NCBI GenBank assembly: GCA_029004715.1
Contig: JAQVYX010000001.1
Coordinates: 1-64,000, forward strand
DNA length: 64,000 nucleotides
Source of the DNA: Acidaminococcaceae bacterium
GTDB taxonomy: Bacteria; Bacillota; Negativicutes; Acidaminococcales; Acidaminococcaceae
Direction of reading: 5' to 3'
The notes below the pieces were generated by a model. The model made no database searches and had not been told where the DNA came from. It saw nothing but the letters and a program-made list of their open reading frames with translations. This document shows positions 20,103 to 30,779 of this stretch, piece by piece (the first letter of the stretch is position 1; each line of letters starts with the position of its first letter). The translations under genes and the position numbers were made by a program.

Positions 20103-20429
20103 TTATTTTTTTAAATATAAGCGACGTATTATAGCAATATTAGTAAAAATTCTCAAACCAAAGGCCAGCACTGCCACAAAATATAAGTCAATTCCTAGTC
20201 TAATACCACAATAACACAAGAAAACTGCTAGTAATGCATTAACAAAAAAACCTGAAATAAAAATTTGATTATCATAACAACCTTCTTTAGCTGCTCTTAT
20301 ACCACCTAACCCAGAATCTAGGGCTGCCATAAGTGCTACAGAAAGAAGCTTAACATAAGCTTGAGGAACTAAGGGCAGATAAAACCCTACTATTATACCT
20401 AGTATGACACCAATAATTGGATAAATCAT
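20103..20429 (-). CDS. Small basic protein (Sbp, DUF1290)
   Basis: MIYPIIGVILGIIVGFYLPLVPQAYVKLLSVALMAALDSGLGGIRAAKEG. Confidence 0.88.
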   Translation of the reverse strand: MIYPIIGVILGIIVGFYLPLVPQAYVKLLSVALMAALDSGLGGIRAAKEGCYDNQIFISGFFVNALLAVFLCYCGIRLGIDLYFVAVLAFGLRIFTNIAIIRRLYLKK

Positions 20430-21124
20430 TTGGAGTCACCCACTTTCACCTTGGCAAAATCGTAACGACGCGTTCCCTTAAATGCTGGAACAACTAAGTC
20501 ATCACTTTGTTTTACGTCCACAGAAATACCCCAAAATTTTAACGTTTCTATTACTCCTCCTCTAAGTCGCAAAGCACTCTCCAAAGTTTTCGGATCGCCA
20601 ATAGCTACTATTTCATAAGGTGGGGAAAATCTATTGTTATTCACAGAAACTGTAGGACCTGCACAACGAATTTCAGAAATGTCCAATAAACGCTCATTGT
20701 TCACCGCTAAAGCTTCCGCTCCCGCTGCCCTTAGTTCGTTAATTAAACGCAAAAGATCATCGTCATGAATAATATATAAGTTGGCATTATCCCCCGGTTT
20801 AGAAACTACAGTGCTGTCATCTAATGTTACCTTGACTCCCGGTCCCTCCATTGCCAATTCTCCTGCTTTAATCCGTAAGTTTGTGAGTTCCCTGGTTATA
20901 GCAGCACTGCCTGATTGTTCGTGCAATTTTGTTAACTCATCTTTCAATTTGAAATTATCTTTTTCTGCTGTTTTTAAGCGTTCTGCCAAATCCTCTACCC
21001 TTTGTTGGCTGATGCTGTTCTTAGCATTTTCTGCGCTTTTAAATTGAGTGGACAACATTATCCCCAAGATCATACATACTAGTACCATAAGAACTTTTGC
21101 CTGCTTACCCTGGAACATTTGCAA
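20426..21124 (-). CDS. DUF881 family protein
   Basis: GPGVKVTLDDS...YIIHDDDLLRLINELRAAGAEALAVNNERLLDISEIRCAGPTVSVNN. Confidence 0.9.
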   Translation of the reverse strand: MQMFQGKQAKVLMVLVCMILGIMLSTQFKSAENAKNSISQQRVEDLAERLKTAEKDNFKLKDELTKLHEQSGSAAITRELTNLRIKAGELAMEGPGVKVTLDDSTVVSKPGDNANLYIIHDDDLLRLINELRAAGAEALAVNNERLLDISEIRCAGPTVSVNNNRFSPPYEIVAIGDPKTLESALRLRGGVIETLKFWGISVDVKQSDDLVVPAFKGTRRYDFAKVKVGDSK

Positions 21125-21137
21125 TCCTCTCCTCCGC

Positions 21138-21914
21138 TTATGATTGCTGTTTTAACTTAACATAAGGCTTACTATATGTTAAGTCGATATAATCAGCGTT
21201 AATTTTTTTTGTCTTTAGTTCATTACATATTATGATAAATGTATTTATTTTCCCTGCTAATTCACCGCTAGAGCCTAATAATATGGGCACCCCACTAAGC
21301 AAGTATATTTTAATTTTATCATTGTTATCAATAGAAATTTCCGCAATCTGTGACGTTATAGATTTATCTAGTTTACCTAAAAACTTCACTACCGCCCATA
21401 TTTCTTCATCCTTTATAATATCTCCATTATAAACATTACCTATTTTACGACCGGAAACAAAGGGCGCAGAAGCATCTTTTATACCTTTTGTTACTTCTAG
21501 AACACAACCATTATAGCCAACTTTGGCAAAACCATCATATGCACATTCTACATATATAGCAGGTTTGCGTTCTGTAATGTATACTTTCAAAATGTTGGGC
21601 CAAGCGTAGGCTGTGCTTACTTTTTCTACCCGCAAATCATTTCTTAAAACATTTTCTAATTTGCTACGACTAATATTAAACAAATTTACCGGTTCTGCAA
21701 TATCATCAACCCGTTTTACTTCCGAGACATTTATAGCTTGTCCGCCTTCTACAACAATATGACCAAAAGCAATCCAAGGCTGATGTACTAAGTAATAGCT
21801 ACCAAAGATAATTAGACCAGCACAAAACAAATACCAAATCGTCTTAGCTCTATAATGTTTGCGGCGACGACGTTTATGAATCAAGTGCTTATTGGTTATC
21901 GACACCAGACTCAC
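21138..21914 (-). CDS. ftsQ: Cell division protein FtsQ/DivIB (POTRA domain)
   Basis: FGHIVVEGGQAINVSEVKRVDDIAEPVNLFNISRSKLENVLRNDLRVEKVSTAYAWPNILKVYITERKP. Confidence 0.88.
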   Translation of the reverse strand: MSLVSITNKHLIHKRRRRKHYRAKTIWYLFCAGLIIFGSYYLVHQPWIAFGHIVVEGGQAINVSEVKRVDDIAEPVNLFNISRSKLENVLRNDLRVEKVSTAYAWPNILKVYITERKPAIYVECAYDGFAKVGYNGCVLEVTKGIKDASAPFVSGRKIGNVYNGDIIKDEEIWAVVKFLGKLDKSITSQIAEISIDNNDKIKIYLLSGVPILLGSSGELAGKINTFIIICNELKTKKINADYIDLTYSKPYVKLKQQS

Positions 21915-21921
21915 CTCCGCC

Positions 21922-22863
21922 CTATTTTTTCACTGTGGCCGTTAATAATATTTGTTCACAAAGATCAGGAAAAGACACTCCCATAGCAGCAGCAGCTTTG
22001 GGAATTAAGCTGGTGCTAGTCATTCCTGGCACAGAGTTCATTTCCAAAACTAAAGCTTCACCTTCATCCGTCAACAATATATCTGCTCTAGCCACGCCTC
22101 TACAACCTAATGCTTTATATGCAGCTAAGGCAATAGCCTGAGTTTTTTTGGCAATTTCCGGTGCTAAGGGAGCTGGAACGGTATAGACAGTAGCCCCTTT
22201 CGTGTATTTCGATTTGAAATCATAGGCTCCTGAACACGGTTCTATTAAAACCAACGGCATAGCAAAAGTACCCTCCACCGTTTCCATAACACCGGCGGCT
22301 ATTTCTTTACCCTTAATAAATTCTTCAATTACTATTTCTTGTCCATAAGAAAAAGCTTCTTCTATGGCTGTTGCCAATTCTTCTTTATTTTTAACTATTT
22401 CTACCCCTATACTAGATCCTTGAGCTGCAGGTTTTACTACTATGGGCAAAGAAAATGTTGTTAATATTTCCTGTACTACATCTTTCTTTTCACTCGCGGC
22501 CGCAAACAAACATTTTGGGGTTGGAATATTTTGCGCTTGGAACATACGTTTAGAATAAACTTTATCCATAGACAAGGCACTAGATAAAACCCCTGAACCT
22601 GTATACGGTATATTTATCATTTCCAACACACTTTGCATACGCCCATCTTCACCATATAAACCATGCACAGCATTAAAAACTACCGTTGCTCCACATGAAA
22701 TTAATTGTTGTGTAAGGTTCGCAGGTTCCAAATCAATAGGAACCACGTCATAACCCTTTTCCCTTAGACCCTGAACAATAGCATTACCTGTCATAAAGGA
22801 AATTTCTCGTTCTGCCGAAGGACCACCCATTACTACTGCTACGCGTTCTTTTTTAATCATCAT
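21922..22863 (-). CDS. ddl: D-alanine--D-alanine ligase
   Basis: VAVVMGGPSAEREISFMTGNAIVQGLREKGYDVVPID; EMNSVPGMTSTSLIPKAA. Confidence 0.97.
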   Translation of the reverse strand: MMIKKERVAVVMGGPSAEREISFMTGNAIVQGLREKGYDVVPIDLEPANLTQQLISCGATVVFNAVHGLYGEDGRMQSVLEMINIPYTGSGVLSSALSMDKVYSKRMFQAQNIPTPKCLFAAASEKKDVVQEILTTFSLPIVVKPAAQGSSIGVEIVKNKEELATAIEEAFSYGQEIVIEEFIKGKEIAAGVMETVEGTFAMPLVLIEPCSGAYDFKSKYTKGATVYTVPAPLAPEIAKKTQAIALAAYKALGCRGVARADILLTDEGEALVLEMNSVPGMTSTSLIPKAAAAMGVSFPDLCEQILLTATVKK

Positions 22864-22864
22864 A

Positions 22865-24241
22865 TTATCTCCGTTTTAGTTCTGTTACCAAGGATTCACC
22901 AATACGATATACATCCCCAGCACCAAGTGTCATAATTAAGTCCCCTTTTTGGGCACGATTTTCTAGATAAGTTTCAATATTTGCAAAAGTTGCAAAACAC
23001 TTAACGTCTTGTTTAGTAGTTTCTCCTACTTTATGTGCTAAAAGTTCACTTGTAACTCCCTGCAAAGGTTCTTCTCCTGCAGAATAAATATTAGCTAAAA
23101 TAAGTTCATCGCAATCTACAAAAGCAGTGCTAAAATCTTCTAGCAAAAGTTGTGTCCTTGTATAACGGTGAGGCTGAAAAACACAAATCAAACGCTTAGG
23201 TTGGGTTTGTTTAGCTGCTTTCAAAGTAGCTTTAATCTCAGTTGGGTGATGAGCATAATCATCAACCACCCAAACACCATCAACTCTTCCTTTAGTTTCA
23301 AAACGTCGCTTAGCTCCATGAAAATTCTCCAAAGTATGCACCGTACTAGCCAAAGGTACACCTAATTCTTGCGCTGTAGCAATAGCCCCCAAAGCATTAA
23401 GCACATTGTGCTTACCTGGAACAATTAAATGTGCCGTAACCAACTTGGTGCCATGATAAAACACGTCAAAATACGTACCATCATGATTATATCTAATGTT
23501 TTTACCTATGTAATCAGCATCCTCACAATCAACAGCATAGGATATAAAATCCCTGCTGGTTTTTCCTCCTAGTTCTCTTAATTTATCATTGTCATAACAC
23601 AATACAGCTTTACCACCGGCTTGCATATTAGTAACAAATTCATCAAAAGCTTCTTGTATTTTTTCCTCTGAACCATAGTGGTCCAAATGATCATTTTCGA
23701 TGTTAGTAATTACAGCTAAATAAGGGTGAAACTTAAGAAAAGAACCATCGCTTTCGTCAGCTTCAGCTACAACTATATCTCCCTGTCCATTTAGTGCATT
23801 ACCACCTAAACTAGATACCACCCCACCAATAACAACTGTGGGATCAAGGTTAGCTTCTGCGCAAATGCAAGCAAGCATAGAACTAGTAGTAGTTTTACCG
23901 TGAGCGCCGGCAACTGCGACGCCCTTATGTTTGTTAATTAAATAGGCCAAAACATCACTGCGATGAATTACTGGAATTTTGCGTTTATGTGCTTCCACCA
24001 ATTCAGGATTATCTTGCCTTATAGCAGTAGATACAACAACTGCTTCCGCACCTTCTATTTGGCAAGCAGCATGGCCAATAAAAACAACTGCTCCTTCTTT
24101 GGCTAATTTAGTAGCCATATAGCCAGGCGTAGTATCAGATCCAGTTACATGATATCCTCGTTTTATAAGAACATAGGCCAAGGCACTCATACCCGCACCA
24201 CCAATTCCAATAAAATGAATATTTTTAATACTGTCCAGCAC
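22865..24241 (-). CDS. murC: UDP-N-acetylmuramate--L-alanine ligase
   Basis: IHFIGIGGAGMSALAYVLIKRGYHVTGSD; GAHGKTTTSSMLA. Confidence 0.98.
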   Translation of the reverse strand: MLDSIKNIHFIGIGGAGMSALAYVLIKRGYHVTGSDTTPGYMATKLAKEGAVVFIGHAACQIEGAEAVVVSTAIRQDNPELVEAHKRKIPVIHRSDVLAYLINKHKGVAVAGAHGKTTTSSMLACICAEANLDPTVVIGGVVSSLGGNALNGQGDIVVAEADESDGSFLKFHPYLAVITNIENDHLDHYGSEEKIQEAFDEFVTNMQAGGKAVLCYDNDKLRELGGKTSRDFISYAVDCEDADYIGKNIRYNHDGTYFDVFYHGTKLVTAHLIVPGKHNVLNALGAIATAQELGVPLASTVHTLENFHGAKRRFETKGRVDGVWVVDDYAHHPTEIKATLKAAKQTQPKRLICVFQPHRYTRTQLLLEDFSTAFVDCDELILANIYSAGEEPLQGVTSELLAHKVGETTKQDVKCFATFANIETYLENRAQKGDLIMTLGAGDVYRIGESLVTELKRR

Positions 24242-25357
24242 TGACAGTCCCCCTATCTTCTTTTACTAATTTTAAAGCTTGTGCCGCTATATCGGCTGCC
24301 GCCTGTGGCTTACTTGCCTTCATAGCAGCGGCCTTCATATCTATCAACACATCATCTTGTACTAACATTTTTTCTATTTCTTCTTGCAACTTATCACCGG
24401 TAAGTTCCTTGTCTAAAATCACAACAGCCGCACCGGCAGCTTCCAAAGCCCTAGCATTAAATTCTTGATGATTAGCAGTTGCATAAGGGTAAGGAATTAA
24501 AATGGAAGGTATACCCTTAACCATAAGTTCAGCTAACCCAATGGCTCCTGCTCTAGCTACTGCCATATCAGCGGTAGCTAATGCCAAAGGCATTTCATGA
24601 ATATAGGGTAAAATTTTTATATTATCTGCCTCAAGAATTTTTTTATCTAATTGAGCAATGTACTTTTCGTACGCCTCTTCACCGGTAGCATGTAAAACCT
24701 GAATATCGTCACGGCCAGCAAATTTTTTCTCAACATAAGCCATTGCCAAGTTAATGCTCCTCGCTCCACGACTACCGCCAAAAACCAATAATGTTTTTTT
24801 ATTCGGTGAAAGGTTAAATTCTTTTAGAGCCGCTACTTTTTTATCTACAATAATTTCCTTACGCACAGGATTACCGGTAAATATTTTAGGTGCTTTGCCT
24901 GAGAAATATTTTTCTCCCTCTTTATAGCCTAAGAAAATTCTTTTTACAAAGTGAGCTAATATTTTATTGGTAACCCCAGGCATGGCATTTTGTTCTTGGA
25001 TACACGTTGGAATCCCCATAAATGCTGCCCAAATAAGAATTGGCCCACACACGTACCCACCAGTACCAATAACTAAATCTGGTTTTAATTTTTTTATTAG
25101 GCGATAAGCTTCTTTCATACCAAAAAGCAACTTTATAGCAGATGTAATCGTACTAAAACCAAACTTACGTTGGAACCCGGCAACGGTAATATATTGCAAC
25201 TGATAACCATAGCGAGGAATAATTTGACTTTCCAAGCCTTCTTTTGTGCCAACAAAAACTATTTCAGCATCAGGTCTTAACGCTTTTATATTATTAGCTA
25301 TGGTTATAGCAGGATAATATGTCCACCTGTACCGCCACCTGATAATACTATTTTCAC
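24225..25357 (-). CDS. murG: UDP-N-acetylglucosamine--N-acetylmuramyl-(pentapeptide) pyrophosphoryl-undecaprenol GlcNAc transferase, with an apparent 1-nt frameshift near the N-terminus
   Basis: GTG start at 25357 reads [14 protein letters not shown] then leaves frame; the downstream frame [37 protein letters not shown]... continues to 24225. Confidence 0.93.
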
Positions 25358-25374
25358 AAGCTTCCTCCTCTGCG

Positions 25375-26730
25375 TTACTCAGTCAGTTTTCTCACTAAGT
25401 CTTTAAATACGCGTCCTCTTTGTGGAAAATTATCAAACATATCATACGAGGAACATGCAGGTGATAATAATACCACTTGTGTCTTTTTAGCTAATTCATG
25501 CGCCTTATTTACAGCCTCAGCAAATGTTTCCACCCTATAGATATTACCAACACCGGCAGCTTTTGCCGCATCATAAAAACGTTTTTTTGCTTCACCCAAT
25601 AATATCAAGGCATCTGTTTTTTTCTTTACCAACTGCATCATGGGCGCCAAGTCAGTCATTTTATCATGACCGCCAGCTATAAGTATAACATGTCCTGCAA
25701 AGGACTCAAGTGCCTTAATAGTGGAAGCTGTGTTAGTGGCTTTCGAATCATTATAATAAGGCACTCCATTAATATCCATAACGTATTCAAGGCGATGCTC
25801 AACCCCTTCAAAAGTGGTCAATACATGTTTGATTTCCGCAAGGGGAACCCCTGCAAAATAAGCACAAGCAATAGCACCCAAAGCATTTTCTTCATTGTGG
25901 GATCCGAAAATTTTCATATCGCGAACTAAACATACTGGCATGCGTTTCCCGCCCCAAGCAATGATAAACTGCCCGTTTTCTAAGAAAACTCCACGTCCCA
26001 AAATTCTTTTTCTGCTAATATAACAAACAGTACTTTTGGTTTGTTCACCAAAATGCATAACTGTACTATCGTCGTGATTGAGGATCAAAATATCTTCTCT
26101 TGTTTGCTGTACGAAAACATTAGCCTTCGCCGCAATATAATTAGCCATGCTGCCATGTCGTTCAAGATGATCGGGGGTAATGTTTAAAACTAAAGCAATG
26201 TTGGGTTTTAATGTACTTACACCTTCTAATTGGAAGCTAGATAACTCTGCAACTAACCAATCATTTTCCCCTAATCCCTCTGCCTCTTTGGAAAGAGCTA
26301 GACCAATATTGCCACCAACTTTGGTTTTTACAGGCAAAGATTTCATCATTTCGCCTACTAAAGTTGTCGTTGTTGTTTTGCCGTTAGTTCCGGTAATACA
26401 AAGCCACTTACAACTATACAACCTTTTGGTTGCTTCTACTTCACCAATGACTTCAAGCCCCATATTTTTAGCTTGTACGGCAAGAGGACAATTAATGGAA
26501 ATACCCGGCGAAATAATTACCAAATCAGATTCACGCAAACATTGATCAGGACTCTTTTGACAAACGAATTTGCCCCCATTTTTTAATAATTTAACTACTA
26601 ATCCTGGGTCAACATTCTTATGTTCATCATTAAACAAAATCACCTTTTTCCCTTGCTCAGCTAATACCTCAGCAACGCCACAACCACTAATACCTGCACC
26701 ATAAACAAAAATACCTTTGTTTTCTGACAC
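25375..26730 (-). CDS. murD: UDP-N-acetylmuramoylalanine--D-glutamate ligase
   Basis: VYGAGISGCGVAEVLAEQGKKVILFNDE; ITGTNGKTTTTTLVGEM; YYNDSKATN. Confidence 0.97.
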   Translation of the reverse strand: MSENKGIFVYGAGISGCGVAEVLAEQGKKVILFNDEHKNVDPGLVVKLLKNGGKFVCQKSPDQCLRESDLVIISPGISINCPLAVQAKNMGLEVIGEVEATKRLYSCKWLCITGTNGKTTTTTLVGEMMKSLPVKTKVGGNIGLALSKEAEGLGENDWLVAELSSFQLEGVSTLKPNIALVLNITPDHLERHGSMANYIAAKANVFVQQTREDILILNHDDSTVMHFGEQTKSTVCYISRKRILGRGVFLENGQFIIAWGGKRMPVCLVRDMKIFGSHNEENALGAIACAYFAGVPLAEIKHVLTTFEGVEHRLEYVMDINGVPYYNDSKATNTASTIKALESFAGHVILIAGGHDKMTDLAPMMQLVKKKTDALILLGEAKKRFYDAAKAAGVGNIYRVETFAEAVNKAHELAKKTQVVLLSPACSSYDMFDNFPQRGRVFKDLVRKLTE

Positions 26731-26821
26731 GACAAACGCTCCTCTTTTTCGTCTTTTATTTTCAGTTTATAATGCAATTTTTATTGCATTAAATTTTTAC
26801 AGACAAATAGGCATTTTAATT

Positions 26822-27787
26822 TTATTTAAGCATAAAAAGTCCAATACCTACCAGCGATAATACTACGCTAATTAACGAAAAAACCCTCACAACCTTTGTT
26901 TCTTTCCACCCACCCAATTCAAAATGGTGGTGCAACGGACTCATACGAAAAATGCGTTTGCCTCCCGTGCTTTTAAAATAAGCCACTTGCATAATTACAG
27001 AAAGGGCCTCCAAAACGTAAATACCGCCAATAATTACTAATAGCAGCTCTGTCTTCGTTAAAAGTGCCAAAGCAGCAATACCACCGCCTAAAGCTAGGGA
27101 ACCGGTATCACCCATAAATATTTTTGCCGGATAGTGATTGAAAATTAAAAATCCTAAACAACTACCGGTAATAATCAAAGAAAAAATGCCTAAATCCGCT
27201 TGTGCGCTATGAAAAGCAATGTAAGCAAAAGCTATTGTTACAGGAACCGTTACCCACGAAACCAAGCCATCCAACCCATCAGTTAAATTAACAGCATTAG
27301 TAGTTCCTACTAAAAGCACAATGACAAATAAATAATACCAAACTCCTAGATTAACAGTAGTACCTATTCCAGGAATCCACAAAGTAAAATTACCGGCATT
27401 GATATTGCCCGGATACAGCAAATAAACTGCTGCTAAAACTATTTGCATTAAAAGTTTCTGCCCTGATGTCAAACCTAAATTGCGTTTAAAAACAACCTTA
27501 ATTACATCATCTATCAAGCCTATAATTCCATGCCCTACCAAAAGCCACAAAGCAATAAGAACTTCTGGCGTAATTTTACACCAAATAAATGTAGCTGCTA
27601 TAATGGCAGAAATTATCATTATACCACCCATAGTCGGCGTTCCATTTTTTTTCAAATGCCCCTGCGGTCCACAATCACGAATGCTTTGTCCAAAGTGTAA
27701 TTTGTGCAAGGCAGGTATTGCGAAAGGACCAATAACGGCGCAAATACCGAAAGCAGTTAGTAAAGCCCAGAAACCTGTAAAATCCAT
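26822..27787 (-). CDS. mraY: Phospho-N-acetylmuramoyl-pentapeptide-transferase
   Basis: GTPTMGGIMIISAI; NAVNLTDGLDGLVS; MSPLHHHFELGGW. Confidence 0.97.
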   Translation of the reverse strand: MDFTGFWALLTAFGICAVIGPFAIPALHKLHFGQSIRDCGPQGHLKKNGTPTMGGIMIISAIIAATFIWCKITPEVLIALWLLVGHGIIGLIDDVIKVVFKRNLGLTSGQKLLMQIVLAAVYLLYPGNINAGNFTLWIPGIGTTVNLGVWYYLFVIVLLVGTTNAVNLTDGLDGLVSWVTVPVTIAFAYIAFHSAQADLGIFSLIITGSCLGFLIFNHYPAKIFMGDTGSLALGGGIAALALLTKTELLLVIIGGIYVLEALSVIMQVAYFKSTGGKRIFRMSPLHHHFELGGWKETKVVRVFSLISVVLSLVGIGLFMLK

Positions 27788-27838
27788 TGTTTTTTTCTAC
27801 CCTTTCGTGATAAATGCATAAAAAGCACACATGCATTC

Positions 27839-29203
27839 TTATTTGCTAAACACACTTTCCATAACTTTGTCTACCGCCATAGAATGTGAGCCTTTAAATA
27901 ACACTACATCTTGTTCTTTAATATTTTTTTTCAGTTCTAAGACTGCTTCTGCATTATTACTGCAGTGAATAACAGGAACACCCAATCTAGCGGCCTCATT
28001 ACTAATATACTTTGCCTCTGTTCCATAGGTAATCAATAATTTTGTGCTTGCAGCAGCTACCATACGTCCTACCTTGGTATGTGCATCTTTAGAACTAGCA
28101 CCCAGCTCCAACATATCTGCCAAAACCGCAACTCCACGTCCATTTTTCACGGTACCAACTATCTGCTTTAATGTTTTAAATGCAGCCTCCATAGAGGCTG
28201 GGCTGGCATTATAAGCATCGTTAATTGCTATTATGGAGCCAAAGTGCAAAATTTCTTGGCGCTGTTCAGTCAAAACAACCTTGCTTAGTGCTACTGCTAT
28301 ATCTTCTACCGATATTTTAAAAGTTTCTGCCACAGCAATAGCTGCTAGGGCATTCATAACATTGTGTTCACCAATAAGTGGCAAGGCAATTTTTCCGGAA
28401 CTGCCGGTAGTCTTATTTTTATATAAAAAAGATGTCCCTATGCCCGAAATTTTAATATGGCTGCCTTTTACAATATTATCCGTTATTATACCATATGTGA
28501 CGATTTTTGCACTTGTTTTCATATGAGAAATATAATAATCGTCTCCATTTAGGATTGCTGTATTTTCCGGAGTTAAATTTTCAAGTATTTCACTTTTAGC
28601 CTTAGCAATATTATCCATACTACCTAAAAGCTCCATGTGCGTCTCACCCACGTTCGTAATTACAACCACGTTAGGTTCCGCTATTAATTTGAGCGCACGA
28701 ATTTGACCAAAACCACGCATACCAATTTCTACTACGGCAATATCAGTATCCGGTTTTATGCTTAATAGCGTCTTAGGTAAGCCAATTTCATTATTAAAAT
28801 TAGCTTGAGTCTTAATAACATTGTATTTTGTGCTCAAACAAGCCGCTATGAGGTCCTTTGTAGAAGTTTTGCCATTAGAACCTGTAATAGCCACAACCTT
28901 TAAATTTTTCAAACTCTTTCTATAAGCATGTGCTATTTTCTGATAAGCAACCAATGTATCTTTTACAACTATAACCTTATCTTTAGGTAAATCCATTTCT
29001 TTTTCTACAACTACCCCAGCAGCACCTGCAGCTAAGGCCGTAGCACAATAGTCGTGCCCGTCGAAGTTTTCTCCCCTAAGTGCTACAAAAAGATCTCCTG
29101 GTTTAACGCCACGAGAATCTGTAGTTACTCCTGCGAATTCAAAACTCGTTGCCATTTTTGTAGTAGCCACGGCAGCCTCTAAAATGGTTCTTACCTTAAT
29201 CAT
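27839..29203 (-). CDS. murF: UDP-N-acetylmuramoyl-tripeptide--D-alanyl-D-alanine ligase
   Basis: MIKVRTILEAA...GVTTDSRGVKPGDLFVALRGENFDGHDY; ITGSNGKTSTKDL; NDAYNASPASM; start adjusted to 29203. Confidence 0.96.
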   Translation of the reverse strand: MIKVRTILEAAVATTKMATSFEFAGVTTDSRGVKPGDLFVALRGENFDGHDYCATALAAGAAGVVVEKEMDLPKDKVIVVKDTLVAYQKIAHAYRKSLKNLKVVAITGSNGKTSTKDLIAACLSTKYNVIKTQANFNNEIGLPKTLLSIKPDTDIAVVEIGMRGFGQIRALKLIAEPNVVVITNVGETHMELLGSMDNIAKAKSEILENLTPENTAILNGDDYYISHMKTSAKIVTYGIITDNIVKGSHIKISGIGTSFLYKNKTTGSSGKIALPLIGEHNVMNALAAIAVAETFKISVEDIAVALSKVVLTEQRQEILHFGSIIAINDAYNASPASMEAAFKTLKQIVGTVKNGRGVAVLADMLELGASSKDAHTKVGRMVAAASTKLLITYGTEAKYISNEAARLGVPVIHCSNNAEAVLELKKNIKEQDVVLFKGSHSMAVDKVMESVFSK

Positions 29204-29207
29204 ACAA

Positions 29208-30692
29208 TTAGCTCCTCTTTTGCCAATAATCACGTACTACTTCGCAATCATCAAAATGAATAGTCTCATTTTTAAGAATTTGATAATTTTCATGTCCCTT
29301 GCCTGCTATCATTATAACATCATCAGGATCGGCATTAGAAAGTGCAAATTCTATGGCTTCTTTGCGATCTGTAATTTTATGTATTTTCTTATTCTCGGGA
29401 GCGCCAGCTAAACCTTTTTCGATATCAACAATTATAAGCTCCGGATCCTCAGATCTCGGGTTATCAGAAGTAACAACTAAATTGTCTGCCAACTCTAAGG
29501 CAATACGTCCCATAATAGGGCGTTTCTTGTTATCACGATCACCGCCACAACCAAATACTGCCCATAGTTTCCCCTTGGTAATTTGTCTTGCTGTTTTTAG
29601 TACGTTGTCTAATCCATCAGGAGTATGAGCATAATCTACAATGACAGTATAAGGCTGTCCTGCTTCAACAAGTTGAAAACGTCCCGGTACCCCTGTAAAA
29701 CCATTTAAGGTATCCATTATTATTTTCTTATCAATTTTTTCGGCTAACATAACCGCTACTGTAGTCATGACATTATAAACGTTAAATTCTCCTGTTATGT
29801 GCAAAAGCAAATCCATCTCACCTACAGGAGTCGCCAAATTCAACTTCATATGTTTTGCCGCTACTTCAAACGTTAGCGGATAAATATCATTACTAGCAAT
29901 CTTACCATAAGTAATTATAGGTGTTTTAGTGCGTTCCATAATAGTTTTTGCACTATAATCATCTGTATTAAAAATGGCGGTCTTGCCAGGTTTATTACCT
30001 TGATGCAATTTTGTAAATAAGAGCGCTTTTGCTTCGCGATAATTTTCAAAATTACCGTGAAAATCTAAATGGTCTTGAGTTATATTAGTTAACGCAGCCA
30101 CATCAAATTCAATACCTGCGACACGATTCAATGCTAAAGCGTGTGAAGATACTTCCATAACCACATATTCACAACCGGCTTCTTTCATTCTATACAAAGT
30201 TTTTTGCAAATCTACAACATCCGGAGTAGTATTATGCGATGTTTCTACTTTCTCCTCAATCATAATATTTATTGTACCAATAAGGCCTACTTTAAACCCT
30301 GCTTTACGTAAGATAATACGAATAATATTTGTAGTCGTTGTTTTACCATTTGTACCGGTAATACCAATAACGCGCATATCTTTGCCTGGATAATCGTAAA
30401 ACCATGGTGCAACAATTGTCATGGCATCCGTTGTATTTTTCACCTTAATAGCCGTCAAGCCTTCAGGTACACTAACAGAATCTTCCACAAGGACAGCTAC
30501 GGCCCCCGCCTTATAAGCCTGTTCAATAAACTTATGCCCATCTACATGTACCCCTTTTATACAAACAAAGAGACTACCTTTTTTCACTTGCCTTGAATCA
30601 ATAGTAAGATCGGTAATAACTTTGTCGGTACTACCACTTCTAACCTTAGCTCCCGGAATAAGTTCGATAATTTTTTCTAATTGCTTTTCCAT
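29208..30692 (-). CDS. murE: UDP-N-acetylmuramoyl-L-alanyl-D-glutamate--diaminopimelate ligase
   Basis: LTIDSRQVKKGSLFVCIKGVHVDGHKF; ITGTNGKTTTTNIIRIIL; DNPRSEDPELII (Dap-type). Confidence 0.96.
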   Translation of the reverse strand: MEKQLEKIIELIPGAKVRSGSTDKVITDLTIDSRQVKKGSLFVCIKGVHVDGHKFIEQAYKAGAVAVLVEDSVSVPEGLTAIKVKNTTDAMTIVAPWFYDYPGKDMRVIGITGTNGKTTTTNIIRIILRKAGFKVGLIGTINIMIEEKVETSHNTTPDVVDLQKTLYRMKEAGCEYVVMEVSSHALALNRVAGIEFDVAALTNITQDHLDFHGNFENYREAKALLFTKLHQGNKPGKTAIFNTDDYSAKTIMERTKTPIITYGKIASNDIYPLTFEVAAKHMKLNLATPVGEMDLLLHITGEFNVYNVMTTVAVMLAEKIDKKIIMDTLNGFTGVPGRFQLVEAGQPYTVIVDYAHTPDGLDNVLKTARQITKGKLWAVFGCGGDRDNKKRPIMGRIALELADNLVVTSDNPRSEDPELIIVDIEKGLAGAPENKKIHKITDRKEAIEFALSNADPDDVIMIAGKGHENYQILKNETIHFDDCEVVRDYWQKRS

Positions 30693-30711
30693 GTTTTTAC
30701 CTCCTCTTAAG

Positions 30712-30734
30712 AAAAAAGCAGCCCGAAAGGCTGC
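30712..30734 (-). terminator. Intrinsic terminator/attenuator between ftsL and murE
   Basis: GGCAGCCTTTCGGGCTGCTTTTTT on minus strand, about 20 nt before the murE ATG. Confidence 0.75.
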
Positions 30735-30779
30735 CTCTTAGCATTTTATACTGCGTTAATAAAGAGTACAGCGTCCGTA

